From assembly GCA_041593595.1 (NCBI GenBank), contig JBFHNV010000004.1, forward strand, positions 1-64,000: a DNA stretch of 64,000 nucleotides, in the 5' to 3' direction. The stretch's first letter is position 1. Every line of letters starts with the position of its first letter. Of the stretch, positions 9,260 through 18,050 are shown piece by piece. The notes under the pieces were generated by a model. The model had not been told where the DNA came from and ran no database searches. It worked only from the letters and a program-made list of their open reading frames with translations. The DNA comes from JBFHNV01 sp041593595 (GTDB lineage: Bacteria > Pseudomonadota > Gammaproteobacteria > HK1). A program made the position numbers and the translations under genes.

Positions 9260-9629
9260 GCGCATTCTCCTGCTGTCCGAGGACGAATATCCCAGACGGG
9301 CGCTTGCTGCCCTTGATCTCCGTCAAGTCGGTCCGAAGGACGCGTCTCGACGGCCAGGAGGCTCGGGAGCCGGCGGTGCGTGGGGCGGGCTAGGGTACGT
9401 CGTCGTCGGACGCGGCGACGGATGCGACCGGGTCGTCGCCTGCGGCGTCTGCGCTGGCGATGCCCGCCCCGGTGTTCTGGCGGTCCGCCCGCTACCGCAG
9501 TCGCTGGACGGAGTCCTCGCGGCCGCATCCGAAGCGGCCGACGGTCCCCGCTACCCGCACCGGACCGGCCTTATCCGAACCCGGATGCATGTCGCCGGCC
9601 CCGGGCGAGCAGGCGGCGTCAGATCGGCG
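9260..9629. other. Intergenic gap without a supported gene
   Basis: 370 bp lie between the last eCIS-cluster gene and the secreted beta-helix gene, both on the minus strand. Several short frames cross it on both strands, but all are low-complexity Arg/Gly-rich and none has a ribosome site. It presumably holds the end of the eCIS transcript and the promoter of the beta-helix gene. I could not identify a convincing terminator or promoter. Confidence 0.5.
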
Positions 9630-10055
9630 TCACTTGTCCTTCTTCTTCTTCTTGTCGGAGGACTTGCCTTGCTTGTCCTTGCCCGGCTTCGTACGGTCGG
9701 GTGACTCGCCCGCTGCCGACTGCCGGCGCGTCACGTTCGGCTCGACGATGCCCCCGCCCGGGCCGCGCCCCGGCCCCTTGAGCCGGCTTTCGAGCTCCGT
9801 GAGCTCTACCTGCAGTCGCTCCAGATCCGCCTTGCCGTGCTCGAGCCTCTGGTCGAGTCGCGAGACGGCGTCGGCGCGTTCCTTCTCGAGAGTCTTGACC
9901 CTGGCGCCGGCACTGCCGACCTCGCGTCGCTTCTCTTCCACCGCGGCCTGCAGCGTCAGCTTCTTGCCCGAGCGCAGACTGTCCATGCTCTGCGCCAGCC
10001 TGGCGTTGAACTCCGCCTGTAGCTTGAGTGCCTCTTGCACTGACTTGATGTCCAT
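9630..10055 (-). CDS. Coiled-coil protein with Lys-rich tail, last gene of eCIS cluster
   Basis: Unrecognised 141-residue protein. ATG 10055 (MDIKSVQEALKLQ) follows GAGGAG by a normal spacer and lies 11 bp after the preceding gene's stop; the longer frame above it is out of context. Residues about 5-80 form a continuous heptad-rich helix (QAAVEEKRREVGSAGARVKT, LERLQVELTELESRLKG). After this comes a Gly/Pro linker and a very basic end with SDKKKKKDK. It may be a chaperone or a small scaffold for the large beta-helix protein encoded just before it. It is far too short to be an obvious tape measure for a contractile tail. Confidence 0.72.
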   Translation of the reverse strand: MDIKSVQEALKLQAEFNARLAQSMDSLRSGKKLTLQAAVEEKRREVGSAGARVKTLEKERADAVSRLDQRLEHGKADLERLQVELTELESRLKGPGRGPGGGIVEPNVTRRQSAAGESPDRTKPGKDKQGKSSDKKKKKDK

Positions 10056-10066
10056 GGCACGACTCC

Positions 10067-13000
10067 TCAGATCTGCACATTGTAGCTGGCGATGGGTGCC
10101 GGTGTGACGGTGCCCACGTTGAGATAGCCGCCCGTGGTGACGTTGCCCACCAGGGCCACGTGGGCGCGATTGGCGAGCGACATGGAGTACACGCCCTGGC
10201 CCGCCTTCACGTGGTTGCCCATCGCGATCAGGTGTCCGCCCCACAGCCGGACGGTGGCGGCGGCGTCGCTGGGCACACCGCCGAGATGCTCGCACACGTT
10301 GTTGCTGAAGGTGACCTTCTCGAAGCGGAAGTCCACGTTGTCCGTGAGAGTCAGCCGGAACAGCTCGACCAGCGCGGTCGGGCTCGGACCGCGCAGCGTG
10401 TTGCCGCTGATGAGCGCGCTACCGGCCATGAGCTCGATGAAGCCGGCAGCCAGCGGATAGCGCAGGCCGATGGGTCCCATGAACAGGAGGGCCCGGTGCT
10501 CCTGGCCGGCGGCCAGCGCCGGGGCGCCCGTGTAGCCCACCCGGTTGCCGGTGACCTGCACGGCGGCGAGCCAGCCTCCGATGCCGATTGCCGCGCCCTG
10601 TGTCACCTGGTCTGCCTGGGGCGAGATGCCGGTGTCGGACACCGTGCAGTCGTGGATCTGGACCACCGCGCCGCCGGGCGACAGCACGTCCTGGCTGAAG
10701 GCGGCGATGCCCACCGATAGGACCCCGTAGCCGCAGTGAGAGACGCGGTTGCCGCCGAGCACGGCGCCGTCCTTCGCGAGCAGCAGGACGCCGCCCACGA
10801 CGCAGTCGTGCGCCGAGTTTCCGGTGGCCGTCAGGCTCTCGTCGAGATTGCCCGTGACACCCGTGCCCGCACCGTCGATGCAGTTGTCGACGATACGGTT
10901 GCGCGCACCCTCGCCGGCGTGGATGCCGAAGACCACTCCGCCCACGGCATTGTCCCGCACGCAGGTGTCCTCGCAGGCGTCGAGATAGACGCCCGACCAG
11001 CCTGCCCCGGCGCCGTCCACGAGATTGTCCGTCACGACCGCGCCCCGCACGCGGGACAGGACGATGCCCGACTGTGCGCCCAGCAGGCGGTTGCCCCGCA
11101 CCTGCGCGTCGTCGGCGACCTGCTCCTGGTTCGCGGCCACGGTGCAGTAGATGCCGGACGGCACAAGCAGGGGAAGCTGCAACGTGCCCGTCTCCAGGAG
11201 GTTGTCCTCGAGCACGCACGCCCCGGCGCGCACACGGATCCCGCCCCACAGGTTGGACGTCAGATCCGCGTGGTTGGCCCGCACCGTGCAACGGGACGAC
11301 GCGATGTCAATGGCGTAAAAGCGCCCGTCCAGATACTGGCGCAGTGCATCGGTGGAGTCCGGGAAGCTCTCCGGGACGCTGCCGCCGCTGCGGGCGATGC
11401 GGTTGTGTGCCACCAGCGACCCGTGCGCGCCGTTGCGTGTCGCGATGCCGACCCAGAAATGGCGCACGCGGTTGTGCTCGATGCGGGCAGGCGCCTCCGT
11501 ATCGGTATCTACCTGAATGCCGTACTCCCCGAGGGGAATGTCCGACTGGCCGGCGAGATCGTAGGTCAGTCCGCGCACCAGGTTGCCCTCGATTCGAAGC
11601 GAGGACGCAAACTCGTTGACCCAGATGCCCAGATAGACCTCCAGGATACGGTTCTCCGCAAGCGTCAGGTCGAGCACGTCATCGGCGAAGATGCCGATAT
11701 GAGTCGAGAGCTGGGCGCCGGTGTACGCGAGCTGGCAGTGCTCCACGCGCACCCGCGCGCAGTCGCTGATGTACACGATGAGCGTGCCGTCGCCAGGGGC
11801 GATGGATTCGAAGCGGATGCCCTGCACCACGATGTCCCTGATCAGGCTTCCCTGCGCGCCCACCTGCAGCATCACCGGCAGGCCCCCCGCTCGCACGATG
11901 GCGCCCGGGCTCTCCCCCCGCAGCAGGATGCGCGATGCCCCGATCTCGATCGGTGCCTCGATGTCGTGGACCCCGGTCTTCAGGCAGACGCAGCCGCCCT
12001 CCACCGGCAGCGAATCGATGGCGGCCTGGATGCTCTCCCCCGGCGCCACGTTGACGGTGCAGCAGCCGCTGCAGGTGGCAGGCGGCGGCCGGCAGTCGGT
12101 CTCGCCGTCCGGAAAGGTGACCAGGGCGAGGCGGGTGTAGTGGCGGTGCACGCCCAGCGGGGGTGCCAGCTGCAGGTTCTCCAGCGAGGCGTCGGCGGTG
12201 CGTGCCGCGAACACCCAGTAGTCGCCGGCCTTGAACTCGCCGCTGCCGGAGAGGCCGAAGTCCACCTGCACGCCGTTCTCCAGCACGACCCAGGTGCCCG
12301 CCGGCGGGATTGTGATGACCCCGTTGCTGGCGACGGGATCCAGCTCGCCGACGACGTTGCCGGCGTCGTCGCGCACGGTGCCCTTCTGGTCGAATCGGCG
12401 CACGCGGAGATGGCGTGCCTGCAGGGTGTCTTCCGGGCTGCCGCCGCCCGGGATCAGGCCCGCGGGCAGGGCGGGCGAGAAGCTGATGGTGCGCGCGGCA
12501 TCGTCCACCGTGATCTTGCGCATCACCCCGCGGCGAAGCGCCGGGTCATTCCCCTCGCCGTTGAGCTCCCGCCAGTCGTCGACGATCTCGACCCAGTCCC
12601 CGGTGTTGAAGCGCAGCACGGCGTCTCGCCCGAGGCTGTCCAGCTCGAGCTCCGTGGCGGAGACGATCTCCGTCACCCGGGCACCGACGCTGGCGTTGTC
12701 CCGGGACCACTTGAAGGTCGCCTGGCCGAGCGGCCCGCCGTCGTGCACCTCCACGCGGTAGAGCTGGTTCTCCAGCCCGCGGTAGCCGCCGGTGGGCGGG
12801 AGCTCGCACGGATCCTGGTCCGGCGGCACACCCACCTCCCGGGAGCTGAGCCGTGCACCCGACGGGCGGATCAGTGCCGGCCAGCCCGGGATCTGCGCAT
12901 CCGGCGTCTGGCAGTCGACGGCACCCACGTTCGCCAGCAGGCGCACCTGCCACACGGTCTGCACGCGGGTGGTGGTATCCACCGACAGCGCCTTCTCCAC

Positions 13001-13474
13001 CAGCGTCGGCTGCTCGAGCCGGGTGACCTCGCGCTGCCAGGTCTCCAGGTACGCCAGGTGGGGGCCTCCCCCGGGAAGCGGTGGCGGGTTCTTGAAGTAG
13101 GGCTGTGCGGTGTAGGCGAGCGCGCTTGCGCCGCGCAGCTCTGCGAGGACGGGGTCGAACTCGGCGCTGCCACCGCCGTGGTTCTCGGCGAGCAGGCCGT
13201 CCACCACCATGCGACCCCGGCCGATGCTGATCTGTCCGCCCGTGGCCTCGATCCTGAACGCGTCCGGTGTCTGCGGTGACACCATGGCCGTGCCGGCGAT
13301 ACCCGGTGTCGTGGACGGGGGCGTGCTGTCCAGCGCGGCGGCACGGGTGCGCCGATCCAGCAGCTCTGCCCACTCGTTCCAGTCGGCATCGAGCTGCACG
13401 CGCCCTTGCTGCATCCAGACGCCGGCGTAGTCGTTGCGGGCATCGAAGCGGTGCCTGCTGTAGTCACCACTCAT
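10067..13474 (-). CDS. DUF6519 and right-handed beta-helix protein of the eCIS
   Basis: Very large protein, 1135 residues. ATG 13474 (MSGDYSRHRFDARNDYAGV) is preferred: it carries the typical DUF6519 opening, including QQGRVQLDADWNEW, and follows GAGGAG. The long open frame continuing upstream of it overlaps the tail-protein gene out of frame and is a shadow. Residues 1-600 form the DUF6519-type region; at about 610 comes a Cys-rich link (CSGCCTVN, GCVCLKTG). The rest is a beta-helix with repeated short rungs such as NRILEVYLGIWVNEF and DNAVGGVVFGIHAGEGARN. DUF6519 proteins are often found in eCIS and phage-tail-like loci, where their function is unknown. Its place after tail protein I makes an outer baseplate or receptor-facing piece likely (inference). 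Confidence 0.85.
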   Translation of the reverse strand: MSGDYSRHRFDARNDYAGVWMQQGRVQLDADWNEWAELLDRRTRAAALDSTPPSTTPGIAGTAMVSPQTPDAFRIEATGGQISIGRGRMVVDGLLAENHGGGSAEFDPVLAELRGASALAYTAQPYFKNPPPLPGGGPHLAYLETWQREVTRLEQPTLVEKALSVDTTTRVQTVWQVRLLANVGAVDCQTPDAQIPGWPALIRPSGARLSSREVGVPPDQDPCELPPTGGYRGLENQLYRVEVHDGGPLGQATFKWSRDNASVGARVTEIVSATELELDSLGRDAVLRFNTGDWVEIVDDWRELNGEGNDPALRRGVMRKITVDDAARTISFSPALPAGLIPGGGSPEDTLQARHLRVRRFDQKGTVRDDAGNVVGELDPVASNGVITIPPAGTWVVLENGVQVDFGLSGSGEFKAGDYWVFAARTADASLENLQLAPPLGVHRHYTRLALVTFPDGETDCRPPPATCSGCCTVNVAPGESIQAAIDSLPVEGGCVCLKTGVHDIEAPIEIGASRILLRGESPGAIVRAGGLPVMLQVGAQGSLIRDIVVQGIRFESIAPGDGTLIVYISDCARVRVEHCQLAYTGAQLSTHIGIFADDVLDLTLAENRILEVYLGIWVNEFASSLRIEGNLVRGLTYDLAGQSDIPLGEYGIQVDTDTEAPARIEHNRVRHFWVGIATRNGAHGSLVAHNRIARSGGSVPESFPDSTDALRQYLDGRFYAIDIASSRCTVRANHADLTSNLWGGIRVRAGACVLEDNLLETGTLQLPLLVPSGIYCTVAANQEQVADDAQVRGNRLLGAQSGIVLSRVRGAVVTDNLVDGAGAGWSGVYLDACEDTCVRDNAVGGVVFGIHAGEGARNRIVDNCIDGAGTGVTGNLDESLTATGNSAHDCVVGGVLLLAKDGAVLGGNRVSHCGYGVLSVGIAAFSQDVLSPGGAVVQIHDCTVSDTGISPQADQVTQGAAIGIGGWLAAVQVTGNRVGYTGAPALAAGQEHRALLFMGPIGLRYPLAAGFIELMAGSALISGNTLRGPSPTALVELFRLTLTDNVDFRFEKVTFSNNVCEHLGGVPSDAAATVRLWGGHLIAMGNHVKAGQGVYSMSLANRAHVALVGNVTTGGYLNVGTVTPAPIASYNVQI

Positions 13475-13485
13475 GGAAATTCTCC

Positions 13486-15531
13486 TCAGCTCGCATGGAA
13501 GATCCCCGCTCGCAGACCGAAGCGCAGGTACTCGTCGAGCCGCACCCGGAGGTTGATCTCGCGCTGGGGTTGATACAGGTCGTGCATGACGCCCATCTCG
13601 CTCTCGTCGTGGGCACCCTGTCGGATCCCCCCGGGAGTCGCCTCTCGGAGCTGGCAATAGCCCGGATCGCCGTGGCGCAACGACGTGAAATGCGGGCGCA
13701 TCCGCGTGTCGCCGGCGGCGGGCTGGCAGCGGAACCGCCGCGGGGTGCGCGACCCCGGCGGCACGAACGAGAAGCGCACGCAGCCGGCCTGACGCCGGTC
13801 GGCCCACACGGGCGCCGGCCACGTCTCGCCGGCGCCGGCCAGCGCGGCGATGAACAGGGTGTCGCTGGCCAGCGTCAGCTCGCGGGTGTGCACCTTGCCG
13901 ATGATGGTGCAGCGGTCCAGGGTCAACGCCGCGGCCGGTGCCAGGACGTCGGCGCCCGGTCCGCGCACCGCGACCCGATCGCGCGCCGTGGCGTCGACGA
14001 TGCACTCGCGCAGCGATGCCTTCGCATCCCGCGCCACATGCAGCGGTCCCGTGATGCACCGATCCAGCTCCACCTGCGCGAAGGGGTGCTCGATGCGCAG
14101 CATCGGCGCGTCCGGCTGCGCGAGCGAGCCCGGCACCAGCGTGCAGTCGCGCAGGACGAGCCGCCGCGGCGCGGTGCCGCCGCCGGCTGCCAGCACCAGC
14201 GCACCGGCGGTGATCGTCCAGCCGTCCAGGATCAGGGTGGCATCGGCGCCCACCACGAGGTTGATGTCGCCGCCTGCCACCAGCAGGGGACGCGTGCCGT
14301 TGACGCTGCGCAGCACCGTCGTGGCCCCCGCGTCCACCGTGATGCCGGGAGTCTGTGCGTAGCGTGCGCTGTCGGTCGCCTCCACCACCCCGCCTGCCTG
14401 GACCGCGTCGAGTGCCGGCTGCAGCGCCGCGCCCCCGTGCACCTGCTGCGTCGCACCCGCGGACACCCGGGTGGGCGTGCGCTCGTACTCGCCGCCGCCG
14501 ATGGCGATGGTGAATCCGTAGTGGTAGCTCGCCAGCACCGGCGTCGCCGGGGGATCCGGGAACGCGATGCGCCCGAGCACGGGATCCACGGCAACGTGCG
14601 TGGCGCCGGCGACCGGTGCGTGTGCCCATCCGATGACGTTGCCGCCGCCGTCGACCAGGTCGCTCAGGTCGCAGATGCGAAGCATGGCGGCAGCCACGCC
14701 CTGCGGTGCATCGCCCGGGTTGGCGCCGGCCAGCTCCAGGTAGAGGCTCTTGTCGGAGCCGTAGTAGTCGTCCAGGTGTGCCTTCAGCCAGCGGCGGGCC
14801 AGCGGCAGCGGCACGTTGCGCGGCTGCGCCAGATGGGTGATCTCGTCCTCGGTCTGCGGGAGGCTGTACAGGGGACCGTCGCGCCCCAGGGGATCGAAGC
14901 GGAACCAGCGTCCCGCCGGATCCAGCGGCTCGCTCACGGCCGGAGAGCGGGTCAGGGGAAAGGCGCGCACCCGCCACAGGAACAGGCCGATGTTGGGGAT
15001 GTTGTGCCGGCCGGCGCCGGTCTCGATGCGCCGCATGTCGGCCGTGTGAGCGATGCTGTCGAAGGCGGTGTCGCGCCACAGGAGCCGGTCCCACTGCCGC
15101 AGGTCGGGCGCATAGCGCGCGTGCAGGCGGTGGTGGTTCATGTACTGGGTCCAGCCCAGGAGCTGGAAGAACTCGACCACGCGCGCCGGCCAGCCCGTGA
15201 CGTCCCGCGCCACCTGCTCGAGCATGGAGGCGGTACCCTTGCGGCGCCGGTAGCGGATGGTGTTGGCGACATCGGCACGCGGCGAGGCGATGCCCGGTGC
15301 GACGCCGTGCAGTCCACGGTAGCCGATGAGATCGCCGATGTAGGGTGCGACCCACGGCGCCGACGTCTCGATGAACTGGTCGTCGTAGAGCTGTTCGAGA
15401 TTCTCCTGCAGTGCCTCCACCTGCTCCGCGAGGACGCTCAGCAGCTCCCGCAGGGGATAACCCTTCTCGGCATCCCGGACCCGGTGGATCGCCGGCAGCA
15501 GCTCGTAGAGATCGTCGGCGCTGAAGCTCAT
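13486..15531 (-). CDS. Phage tail protein I-like baseplate protein with beta-helix-like extension
   Basis: Baseplate component of the contractile injection system, 681 residues. The N-terminal 200 residues match the phage tail protein I/TIGR02242 family: LYELLPAIHRVRDAEKG, then LEQLYDDQFIETSAPWVAPY and GDLIGYRG. A central region of roughly 340-560 is made of beta-helix-like strands (GGDINLVVGADATLILDGWT, RRLVLDCTLVPG-like repeats, SLRECIVDATARDRVAVRG). The C-terminus (LYQPQREINLRVRLDEYLRF) resembles the end of other eCIS tail proteins. Ordinary gpI proteins are about 180-250 residues, so two thirds of this one is added material. It overlaps the upstream baseplate gene by 4 bp (ATGA), showing tight coupling. 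Confidence 0.85.
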   Translation of the reverse strand: MSFSADDLYELLPAIHRVRDAEKGYPLRELLSVLAEQVEALQENLEQLYDDQFIETSAPWVAPYIGDLIGYRGLHGVAPGIASPRADVANTIRYRRRKGTASMLEQVARDVTGWPARVVEFFQLLGWTQYMNHHRLHARYAPDLRQWDRLLWRDTAFDSIAHTADMRRIETGAGRHNIPNIGLFLWRVRAFPLTRSPAVSEPLDPAGRWFRFDPLGRDGPLYSLPQTEDEITHLAQPRNVPLPLARRWLKAHLDDYYGSDKSLYLELAGANPGDAPQGVAAAMLRICDLSDLVDGGGNVIGWAHAPVAGATHVAVDPVLGRIAFPDPPATPVLASYHYGFTIAIGGGEYERTPTRVSAGATQQVHGGAALQPALDAVQAGGVVEATDSARYAQTPGITVDAGATTVLRSVNGTRPLLVAGGDINLVVGADATLILDGWTITAGALVLAAGGGTAPRRLVLRDCTLVPGSLAQPDAPMLRIEHPFAQVELDRCITGPLHVARDAKASLRECIVDATARDRVAVRGPGADVLAPAAALTLDRCTIIGKVHTRELTLASDTLFIAALAGAGETWPAPVWADRRQAGCVRFSFVPPGSRTPRRFRCQPAAGDTRMRPHFTSLRHGDPGYCQLREATPGGIRQGAHDESEMGVMHDLYQPQREINLRVRLDEYLRFGLRAGIFHAS

Positions 15532-18050
15532 GTCATCTCGTCCAGGTGGTCAAACGGCCCGCCGTCGAGGAGCAGCAGCTCCGCCGCGACCGGATTGCCG
15601 GCCGAGTCCACGCTGGCCGCCGCCGGCGTCAGCCAGTCGGCGAGCGCCGGGGTGGTGTCGCGGTAGAAGTAGTCCACGTCCACCCCGAGCACGCCGCTGA
15701 CCGCGTGGGCCACCGCGATTACCTCGGAGCGCGCCACGGTCTGGCCAAAGTCCCGTGCATCGAACGAGTACGCCGCGCGCAGGGTGGATTCCACGGCGGC
15801 GCGAACGGTGTCCCACTCGTGATCCGGATGGCGTCTGATGCGAAGGCCGAGCCGGAAGCTTGCCGGCACGTAGGCCGCGAGCTCGCAGCGCACGCGGGGA
15901 TCCCCGTTGTCCCGCAGGGACTGGAGCAGGCGCTTCGAGGTCGGGTCGTCGCTCGCCGGCTGCGCGCCGTCCTCGCCCGCCACGGTGATGAAGACGGTGC
16001 GTCCCTGCTGCAGGTCCAGCACGTCGGCACGGGCCTTGGCGATGCCGGTGTAGGCGCGCGCATAGTCCTCGTAGTCCCGCAACGACACGGCGCGTCCGAG
16101 GGTGCGCACGCCGAGCGGCATGTTCCGCCGGGCGTGATCCACCGTATCGGCGTCCACGCCACCGGTGCTGGATTTCGGATTGGTGACCGCCTTGAGCCCC
16201 AGGGGACGCGTCATGAGCTGGGTCAGGCGGCCGGCATCCAGGTTGCCCGTCCTGCCGAGCCCCTTGCGATAGATGGCGCGCAGATTGTCGCGTCCGCTGG
16301 GCAGCCGGGCGCCGCGCACACCGTCGCCGAACTGCACGCTCGCCTTGCCGTCCTCGTCGACGCGGGCGACGAATGCGCGCTCGTCGGCGGAGGCACCGTA
16401 GAGCGAGGCACGCTCCTTCCAGGCGATGTCGTTGACCCGTACGTCCAGCGCCGCGGCAGTGCCCGACTCTCCGGTGGCGCTCACGTAGGTGAGCGGCGCA
16501 TGCTTGAGCTCGAAGCGCTGGTGTGTCTCGCGCGCGGCGCCGCTGCCCAGGATCTGGTGCACCGTCTCGCCGTGGGTGGCACGTGCCACGTTGGCGTGAA
16601 CGACGACGCTCGCGCGCTGGTAGATGTTCTGCAGCGTCTCTTCGAAGGCGAGCCTGGACACGCCGCCCTGGGGCATGACCGATTTCAGGGTGACCACCTC
16701 TGCCGCATCGCTGCCGTTGCCCGCCAGCTTGCCGGCGACGATGAGGGTGCGCCCGGGCGCGAGGCCCGACACGGCGCGATCCAGCACCAGCTCGTCGCTG
16801 CCCCCCACGTTGCCCGTCAGCGGTGCATCCACCAGGGTCAGGCGCTCCGAGGCGGCATGGACCGCGGTGCCCCGCACGTTGCCGGCGAACGTGGCGTGGC
16901 CCGTGCCCGCCAAGACGGCCCGGGTCACCTTGCCGGAAATGGCGAACTCCGCCCGCGACACCTCGCTCACGCCGGAGACGGTGAACGGTCGCGTCGTGGT
17001 GCCGTTGGAGAGCACCAGGTAACGGCCGGTGCCGGGCACGACGCCCGGGTACACGGCGTCGAGATCGACGGCGCTGCTGACAGGGCTGATGACGTAGTTC
17101 GGCCAGTCGGCGCTGTGGCTGCCGCCGCCGGTCAGCGGCTCGTACTTGTCCCTGAACTCGTTCGGCATGGTCTTCCACATGGGCGCGTTGTGGCCGAACA
17201 CCGCAGCGCGCTTTCGCAGCACGTGGGCCTGGGGCTGCGCGGCCGGCGCCGCGGCGCCGAGCGCGCCGTTCCACGTGACGCGGGTTCGCTCGCTCGCCGC
17301 GTCCAGCGTCACCGACGTGATGGTGCGGAACTCGAAGCGGTTGGGATCGGCGCCGGAGACGAACTCGTTGCCGACGAACAGCAGCGAATCGCCGGGGGCG
17401 AGGCCGTTGCCGACGCCGGCCAGGTAGCAGTCGGTACGTCCGGCGAGCAGGTAGCCGGCGCTCGGCTGCGCCTTGAACAGGTTCCACTCGGGCCGTACCT
17501 CGACGGGCTCCACGGTCTCGAAGGTCTGTGGCTTCTCGTCCGGGCCCGGCACGCTCTGCACCTGCACGCCGGGAGCCAGCGTCAGCGCATCCGGTATCCC
17601 CGAATGCGGCGTCGGCTCGTCGCTGGGCGCGGGCGCCGGCGGGCGCTCCATGGTGAAGGCGAGCCAGGTCTCCGCCGCCTGGCCCGGGCGCAGCCGGTAG
17701 CCGATGAGGCGGGCCATCTCCTCCAGCGAGCGCCGTTCGCCGGCAGTGCGCAGGTACGACTCGTTGGCAATGCGCTCCTGGTAGAAGGTGAGGACGTCCG
17801 CCATGCAGGCGAACGCGTCCAGCAGGGCGATGGAGAAGTCGTCGCTGTCGCGGGTGCGAAGCGCCGCCAGGGCCGGGAACTGGGGTGAGGACAGGCGCGC
17901 CTGCAGGCTCGCCAGCACCTCTCCGTGGCCTCCGATGCGATAGGCGATGCGGGACAGTCCGGGGCGGTTGTGCACGATGACGGGGGCGCGCAGGGTGACG
18001 CCCTCGCAGCAGCCGCAGGCATCCTGGGCCCTGTGGTCGGCGACGCTCAT
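15528..18050 (-). CDS. Putative baseplate assembly protein (gpJ/TIGR02243-like), 840 aa
   Basis: Baseplate wedge protein of the eCIS. ATG 18050 (MSVADHRAQDACGCCEGV) overlaps the previous stop by 4 bp and is preferred over the longer open frame. The N-terminal part has the TIGR02243 pattern RIAYRIGGHGEVLASLQARL, followed by LLDAFACMADVLTFYQERIA and ESYLRTAGERRSLEEMARLI. The central portion holds long beta-rich stretches. The C-terminal third carries the baseplate J-like core: VQFGDGVRGARLPSGRDNLR, GGVDADTVDHARRNMPLGVR and RAVSLRDYEDYARAYTGIAK. It corresponds in role to Afp11/Afp12. The window encodes two such proteins in tandem, as is usual in eCIS clusters. Confidence 0.9.
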   Translation of the reverse strand: MSVADHRAQDACGCCEGVTLRAPVIVHNRPGLSRIAYRIGGHGEVLASLQARLSSPQFPALAALRTRDSDDFSIALLDAFACMADVLTFYQERIANESYLRTAGERRSLEEMARLIGYRLRPGQAAETWLAFTMERPPAPAPSDEPTPHSGIPDALTLAPGVQVQSVPGPDEKPQTFETVEPVEVRPEWNLFKAQPSAGYLLAGRTDCYLAGVGNGLAPGDSLLFVGNEFVSGADPNRFEFRTITSVTLDAASERTRVTWNGALGAAAPAAQPQAHVLRKRAAVFGHNAPMWKTMPNEFRDKYEPLTGGGSHSADWPNYVISPVSSAVDLDAVYPGVVPGTGRYLVLSNGTTTRPFTVSGVSEVSRAEFAISGKVTRAVLAGTGHATFAGNVRGTAVHAASERLTLVDAPLTGNVGGSDELVLDRAVSGLAPGRTLIVAGKLAGNGSDAAEVVTLKSVMPQGGVSRLAFEETLQNIYQRASVVVHANVARATHGETVHQILGSGAARETHQRFELKHAPLTYVSATGESGTAAALDVRVNDIAWKERASLYGASADERAFVARVDEDGKASVQFGDGVRGARLPSGRDNLRAIYRKGLGRTGNLDAGRLTQLMTRPLGLKAVTNPKSSTGGVDADTVDHARRNMPLGVRTLGRAVSLRDYEDYARAYTGIAKARADVLDLQQGRTVFITVAGEDGAQPASDDPTSKRLLQSLRDNGDPRVRCELAAYVPASFRLGLRIRRHPDHEWDTVRAAVESTLRAAYSFDARDFGQTVARSEVIAVAHAVSGVLGVDVDYFYRDTTPALADWLTPAAASVDSAGNPVAAELLLLDGGPFDHLDEMT

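Noticed and set aside
10736..13279. 847-aa plus-strand frame over the DUF6519 gene
   Set aside because: Antisense shadow; the minus strand encodes the recognisable DUF6519/beta-helix protein.
13475..15355. Upstream extension of the DUF6519 frame (would give 1762 aa)
   Set aside because: It is out of frame with, and antagonistic to, the clear tail-protein I gene; sequence before MSGDYSRHRF is Arg/Ala/Gly-rich noise.
15546..17888. 780-aa plus-strand frame over the baseplate gene
   Set aside because: Antisense shadow of the TIGR02243-like gene.
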